From: an uncultured Schwartzia sp.
Lineage (GTDB): Bacteria; Bacillota; Negativicutes; Selenomonadales; Selenomonadaceae
NCBI GenBank assembly: GCA_905373705.1
Contig: CAJPUA010000022.1
Coordinates: forward strand, 1 to 9,386
Direction of reading: 5' to 3'
DNA length: 9,386 nucleotides
A program made the position numbers and the translations under genes. The notes beneath the pieces were generated by a model, which was not told the DNA's origin, searched no databases, and saw nothing but the letters and a program-made list of their open reading frames with translations. Positions 7,260 through 9,386 of this stretch are shown in pieces; the first letter of the stretch is position 1; each line of letters begins with the position of its first letter.

Positions 7260-7886
7260 TTACATCTGTCGGTAGACACCGATTACTTTGCCTAAAATCT
7301 GGACATCCCGTTCATAAAACGGTTCCATGGAGTCGTTCTCCGGCTGCAGGCGTACGCAATCTTTTTCTGGGAAAAAGCGTTTGACGGTAGCGGTGTCACC
7401 GTTGACCAAAGCGACGACAACTTCACCGGGATTCGCTGTATTTTGCTGCTGCACCATAATATAATCGCCGTCAAAAATACCGATATTGATCATGCTGTCG
7501 CCCTGAACCTTCAGCATAAAGGTTTCCTCCCGCGTTCCCAGGAGATTGGCGGGAAAAGAGAAAACCTCTTCTATATTTTCTTCGGCAAAGATAGGAACGC
7601 CGGCGGCGACCGTCCCCACTAAAGGGACAGACAGAGTACGGCTCCATGGTTTTTCCTCCAGCAGATCGATCGCTCTCGGTTTTGTGGGATCACGGCGGAT
7701 AAGGCCGCGTTCTTCCATCTGATCAAGGTAAGTATGTACGGTCGAGCTTGACTTCAGACCTACGGCTTGCCCAATTTCCCGTACGGAAGGCGGATAGCCA
7801 CGATCCAGTAAAAATTCTTTAATGAACTTATAGATACTCATTCGACGTTCTTCGGCAGATTGGTTATGGCGACGTTTTTGCAGCAT
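7260..7886 (-). CDS. lexA: SOS-response repressor LexA
   Basis: Transcriptional repressor and self-cleaving serine protease of 208 residues, the usual LexA length. Counting from ATG 7886, the N-terminal winged helix covers about 15-75, with PPSVREIGQAVGLKSSSTVHTYL (32-54) as the helix-turn-helix region and GLIRRDPTKPRAI after it. The linker holds the Ala-Gly cleavage site in VAAGVP (A95-G96). The catalytic dyad is S131 (GDSM) and K169 (TATVKRF). On RecA-ssDNA stimulation the protein cleaves itself and derepresses DNA-repair genes. A GTG at 7895 extends the frame by three codons, but GAGGTG (7893-7898) overlaps it and sits 6 nt before ATG 7886, so I choose the ATG. The gene is convergent with the PLP enzyme gene and divergent from ecfA1, and a candidate operator in its own promoter suggests autoregulation. 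Confidence 0.96.
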   Translation of the reverse strand: MLQKRRHNQSAEERRMSIYKFIKEFLLDRGYPPSVREIGQAVGLKSSSTVHTYLDQMEERGLIRRDPTKPRAIDLLEEKPWSRTLSVPLVGTVAAGVPIFAEENIEEVFSFPANLLGTREETFMLKVQGDSMINIGIFDGDYIMVQQQNTANPGEVVVALVNGDTATVKRFFPEKDCVRLQPENDSMEPFYERDVQILGKVIGVYRQM

Positions 7887-7936
7887 ATTTAACACCTCGG
7901 CAATAAAAGCAGATGAACTTGAACTTATTTGGAAAC

Positions 7937-7966
7937 ATTATATCACATATATGTTCGGTTTACCAA
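7937..7966 (-). promoter_or_regulatory. lexA promoter (sigma-A type, extended -10)
   Basis: On the minus strand, TTGGTA (7966-7961) and TATAAT (7942-7937) are separated by 18 nt, and TGA directly before TATAAT gives an extended -10. The -10 lies about 50 nt before the lexA ATG, so transcription should begin near 7930. This is the best match to a housekeeping promoter in the window. Confidence 0.75.
7944..7957 (-). promoter_or_regulatory. Candidate LexA operator (SOS box) inside the lexA promoter
   Basis: Read on the minus strand, the 14 bases are CGAACATATATGTG. The first nine bases match the Bacillus-type box CGAACATATGTTCG exactly, while the second half-site is degenerate. The core ACATATATGT is a perfect 10-bp palindrome. 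The site fills the spacer between the -35 and -10, where a bound repressor would block RNA polymerase. It fits LexA autoregulation; the imperfect second half keeps confidence moderate. Confidence 0.6.
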
Positions 7967-7982
7967 TAAATATTTGCCGTGT

Positions 7983-8013
7983 CATTTGTGCAAATGTGTA
8001 GGTTTGTTACACA
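7983..8013. repeat. Two adjacent small dyads in the lexA/ecfA1 spacer
   Basis: CATTTG-TG-CAAATG (7983-7996) is a perfect 6-bp palindrome with a 2-nt centre. Sharing two bases with it, TGTGTA (7995-8000) and TACACA (8008-8013) form a 6-bp inverted repeat with a 7-nt loop. They lie outside both promoters, upstream of each. Small operators for an unknown regulator are possible, but short AT-rich dyads also occur by chance. Confidence 0.35.
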
Positions 8014-8069
8014 ATATGACAAATATAAGAGGTAGAATGGAAAAATATGTTGTAAACAGGCTTTGTCGA

Positions 8070-8098
8070 TTGCGTTGACGGTTCAAGCCGTGTATAAT
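8070..8098 (+). promoter_or_regulatory. Promoter for ecfA1-ecfA2, with a dyad in the spacer
   Basis: A perfect -10, TATAAT (8093-8098), lies 17 nt after a weak -35, TTGCGT (8070-8075). The better-looking TTGACG (8075-8080) is only 12 nt from the -10 and is badly spaced. Between the boxes, 8078-8091 reads ACGGTTCAAGCCGT, an imperfect palindrome (5 of 6 pairs) that could be an operator. Transcription would start near 8105, about 46 nt before the TTG start. Confidence 0.55.
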
Positions 8099-8104
8099 GA
8101 GGAT

Positions 8105-8127
8105 GTCGCAAAAGCGACGCTCTTTTT
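8105..8127 (+). other. Short hairpin plus T-run in the ecfA1 leader
   Basis: GTCGC (8105-8109) and GCGAC (8114-8118) form a 5-bp stem with an AAAA tetraloop, followed by TTTTT at 8123-8127. If transcription starts near 8105 the hairpin lies at the very 5' end of the mRNA. It could protect the end from decay. The stem is short for an intrinsic terminator or attenuator. Confidence 0.3.
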
Positions 8128-8137
8128 ATGCGGAGTT

Positions 8138-8153
8138 GGAGGATAAGACGTTG
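8138..8153 (+). promoter_or_regulatory. Ribosome binding site that fixes the TTG start of ecfA1
   Basis: GGAGGA (8138-8143) is followed 7 nt later by TTG (8151-8153), in frame with ecfA1. A longer reading from ATG 8097 would start inside the TATAAT box (8093-8098), so it cannot be on the mRNA from that promoter, and it has no ribosome site. Confidence 0.82.
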
Positions 8154-8987
8154 GCATTTATCGAAATAGAAAACGTACGCCACGTATATCACACGGGGCA
8201 AAAAGACGAGAACGAAAAGGCGGCGCTTTTTCATCTGAACCTTTCTATTACCGCGGGGGAATTTGTGGCGGTGCTGGGGACAAACGGTTCCGGAAAGTCG
8301 ACGCTGGCGAAGCATTTGAACGCTATTTTAACGCCGGATGAAGGGGTGTGCCGTATTGACGGCATGGATACTAAAGAAACGGATCATCTTTGGGATATTC
8401 GTCAGCAAGTAAGCATGGTATTCCAGAATCCGGATAATCAGATCATCGCCGCAGTGGTAGAGGAGGATGTGGCTTTCGGGCCGGAAAATTTAGGCGTTCC
8501 TGCGGCTGAAATACGTTTCCGGGTGGAAGAAGCCTTAGCGGCGGTCGGCATGACTGAGTTTCGGAATTTTGCTCCGCATCTTTTGTCCGGTGGGCAGAAA
8601 CAACGTGTGGCGATTGCCGGCGCGCTGGCGATGCGAACGCGCTGCCTGGTGCTTGATGAGCCGACGGCGATGCTTGATCCGGCGGGGCGCAAAGAGGTTC
8701 TGGCTACGGTAATGGATCTGCATCGACGCTCAGGGCTAACGATCGTTTACATTACGCATTTTATGGAAGAAGCGGCGGCGGCTGACCGTATATTGGTAAT
8801 GGAAAAAGGAGAGCTGGTTGAAGACGGACCGCCACGAGATATTTTTCGACAAGTAGAACGCATGAAACAGCGTGGGTTAGATGTGCCGCTGGCAGCGGAG
8901 ATCGCGTGGCGGCTGCGTCGCCAAGGTATTTGTCTACCCGAAGACATTATAACGGATGAGGAACTGGTGGCGGCGTTATGTCAATAG
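8151..8987 (+). CDS. ecfA1: Energy-coupling factor transporter ATPase EcfA1
   Basis: First of two ATPase subunits of an ECF-type ABC importer, which at the inner face of the membrane powers EcfT and exchangeable S-components for vitamins or metal ions. The protein is 278 residues from the TTG start, normal for EcfA. Walker A is GTNGSGKST (43-51). The Q-loop FQNPDNQ (91-97) is followed by EEDVAFGPENLG (104-115), characteristic of ECF ATPases. The signature is LSGGQKQR (145-152), Walker B CLVLDE (165-170, D169 and catalytic E170), the D-loop MLDP and the switch histidine H203. All key residues are present. The frame continues upstream to ATG 8097, but the promoter and ribosome site argue for TTG 8151. 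The 3' end overlaps ecfA2 by 10 nt. ecfT would be expected just beyond the window. Confidence 0.94.
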   Translation: MAFIEIENVRHVYHTGQKDENEKAALFHLNLSITAGEFVAVLGTNGSGKSTLAKHLNAILTPDEGVCRIDGMDTKETDHLWDIRQQVSMVFQNPDNQIIAAVVEEDVAFGPENLGVPAAEIRFRVEEALAAVGMTEFRNFAPHLLSGGQKQRVAIAGALAMRTRCLVLDEPTAMLDPAGRKEVLATVMDLHRRSGLTIVYITHFMEEAAAADRILVMEKGELVEDGPPRDIFRQVERMKQRGLDVPLAAEIAWRLRRQGICLPEDIITDEELVAALCQ

Positions 8988-9386
8988 AAGTAAACCAAGT
9001 AACGTACACCTATATGCCCGGAACTGCATTTGAAAGAACGGCGCTTTCTAAGATTACGTTGACGATTGAGGAAGGCGTACTGACAGCGATCGCGGGGCAT
9101 ACCGGTTCGGGGAAATCGACCTTGGTGCAGCATTTGAATGGGATTCTTCGCCCCACGCAGGGAAGTGTGCTGGTCGATGGACAGGATTTATCTGCCAAAG
9201 ACAAAACATCTGTAACGGCGCGCCGTCGCGTAGGTATGGTTTTTCAGTATCCAGAACATCAGCTCTTTGAAGAAACTGTGGAAGAAGATATCGCGTTTGG
9301 TCCAAAGAATCTAGGTCTTTCATCGGAAGAAATCGCCCGACGGGTACGGCGGGCGATGGAGCTGGTACGTTTAGATTACGATACTT
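8978..9386 (+). CDS. ecfA2: Energy-coupling factor transporter ATPase EcfA2, 3'-truncated by window
   Basis: Second ECF ATPase; the first 136 codons are visible and the frame is open to the window end. It begins at ATG 8978, overlapping the ecfA1 stop by 10 nt, which suggests coupled translation; only a weak GGTGG (8966-8970) precedes it. The N-terminal strand reads MSIEVNQVTYTYMPGT. Walker A is GHTGSGKST (residues 44-52). The Q-loop segment FQYPEHQLFEETVEEDIAFGP follows the EcfA2 pattern (YPE rather than NPD). EcfA1 and EcfA2 form a heterodimer with two composite ATP sites. The signature, Walker B and switch motifs lie beyond the window and cannot be checked. Confidence 0.92.
   Translation, partial: MSIEVNQVTYTYMPGTAFERTALSKITLTIEEGVLTAIAGHTGSGKSTLVQHLNGILRPTQGSVLVDGQDLSAKDKTSVTARRRVGMVFQYPEHQLFEETVEEDIAFGPKNLGLSSEEIARRVRRAMELVRLDYDT

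Noticed and set aside
8037..8078. Thirteen-codon ORF (MEKYVVNRLCRLR) preceded by AGAGG, upstream of the ecfA1 promoter
   Set aside because: It lies before the ecfA1 -10 box and no convincing promoter drives it; such short frames with a purine run arise often by chance.
8075..8080. TTGACG as the -35 of the ecfA1 promoter
   Set aside because: It is only 12 nt from TATAAT, too short for sigma-A; TTGCGT at 8070 has the right 17-nt spacing.
1..9386. Mobile element, CRISPR array, tRNA/rRNA or defence island
   Set aside because: No transposase, integrase, regularly spaced repeats or RNA gene signatures were seen; nearly all sequence is accounted for by housekeeping genes.

Overview
This is a stretch of chromosome from a low-to-mid GC member of the Bacillota. 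The evidence is the Gram-positive style gene set: MutS2, a class A PBP, a bacillus-type TyrRS, a LexA with an HTH and an Ala-Gly cleavage site, and paired EcfA1/EcfA2. Strong purine-rich ribosome binding sites and frequent TTG starts agree. The order mutS2 - class A PBP - tyrS, together with a YejK/NdpA-type nucleoid-associated protein, makes me favour the Negativicutes (Veillonella/Megasphaera/Selenomonas type). That placement is inference; nothing in the window proves it.

Left part (1-4083, all +): the end of mutS2 with its Smr nuclease domain, then a promoter and a bifunctional class A penicillin-binding protein with an unusual low-complexity C-terminal tail. tyrosyl-tRNA synthetase follows only 29 nt later, which leaves no room for a T-box.

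Middle (4084-7183, all +): a three-gene cluster. The first gene codes for an unrecognised 232-residue protein that I read as two diverged copies of one roughly 100-residue domain. The second overlaps it by 14 nt and codes for a YejK/NdpA-family nucleoid-associated protein. The third starts at a TTG 19 nt after that stop and codes for a PLP-dependent enzyme of the methionine gamma-lyase / 'aluminium resistance' family. A perfect 21-bp inverted repeat then works as a shared terminator for this cluster and for the convergent lexA.

Right part (7184-9386): lexA lies on the minus strand. Its promoter has a candidate LexA operator between the -35 and -10 boxes. The divergent ecfA1-ecfA2 pair encodes the two ATPases of an energy-coupling-factor vitamin/metal importer; ecfA2 runs off the window. 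The roughly 250-bp lexA/ecfA1 spacer carries several small dyads besides the promoters.

Most of the window is ordinary housekeeping sequence. I see no mobile element, CRISPR array, RNA gene or convincing new system. The best candidate for something undescribed is the duplicated-domain protein coupled to the nucleoid-associated protein.
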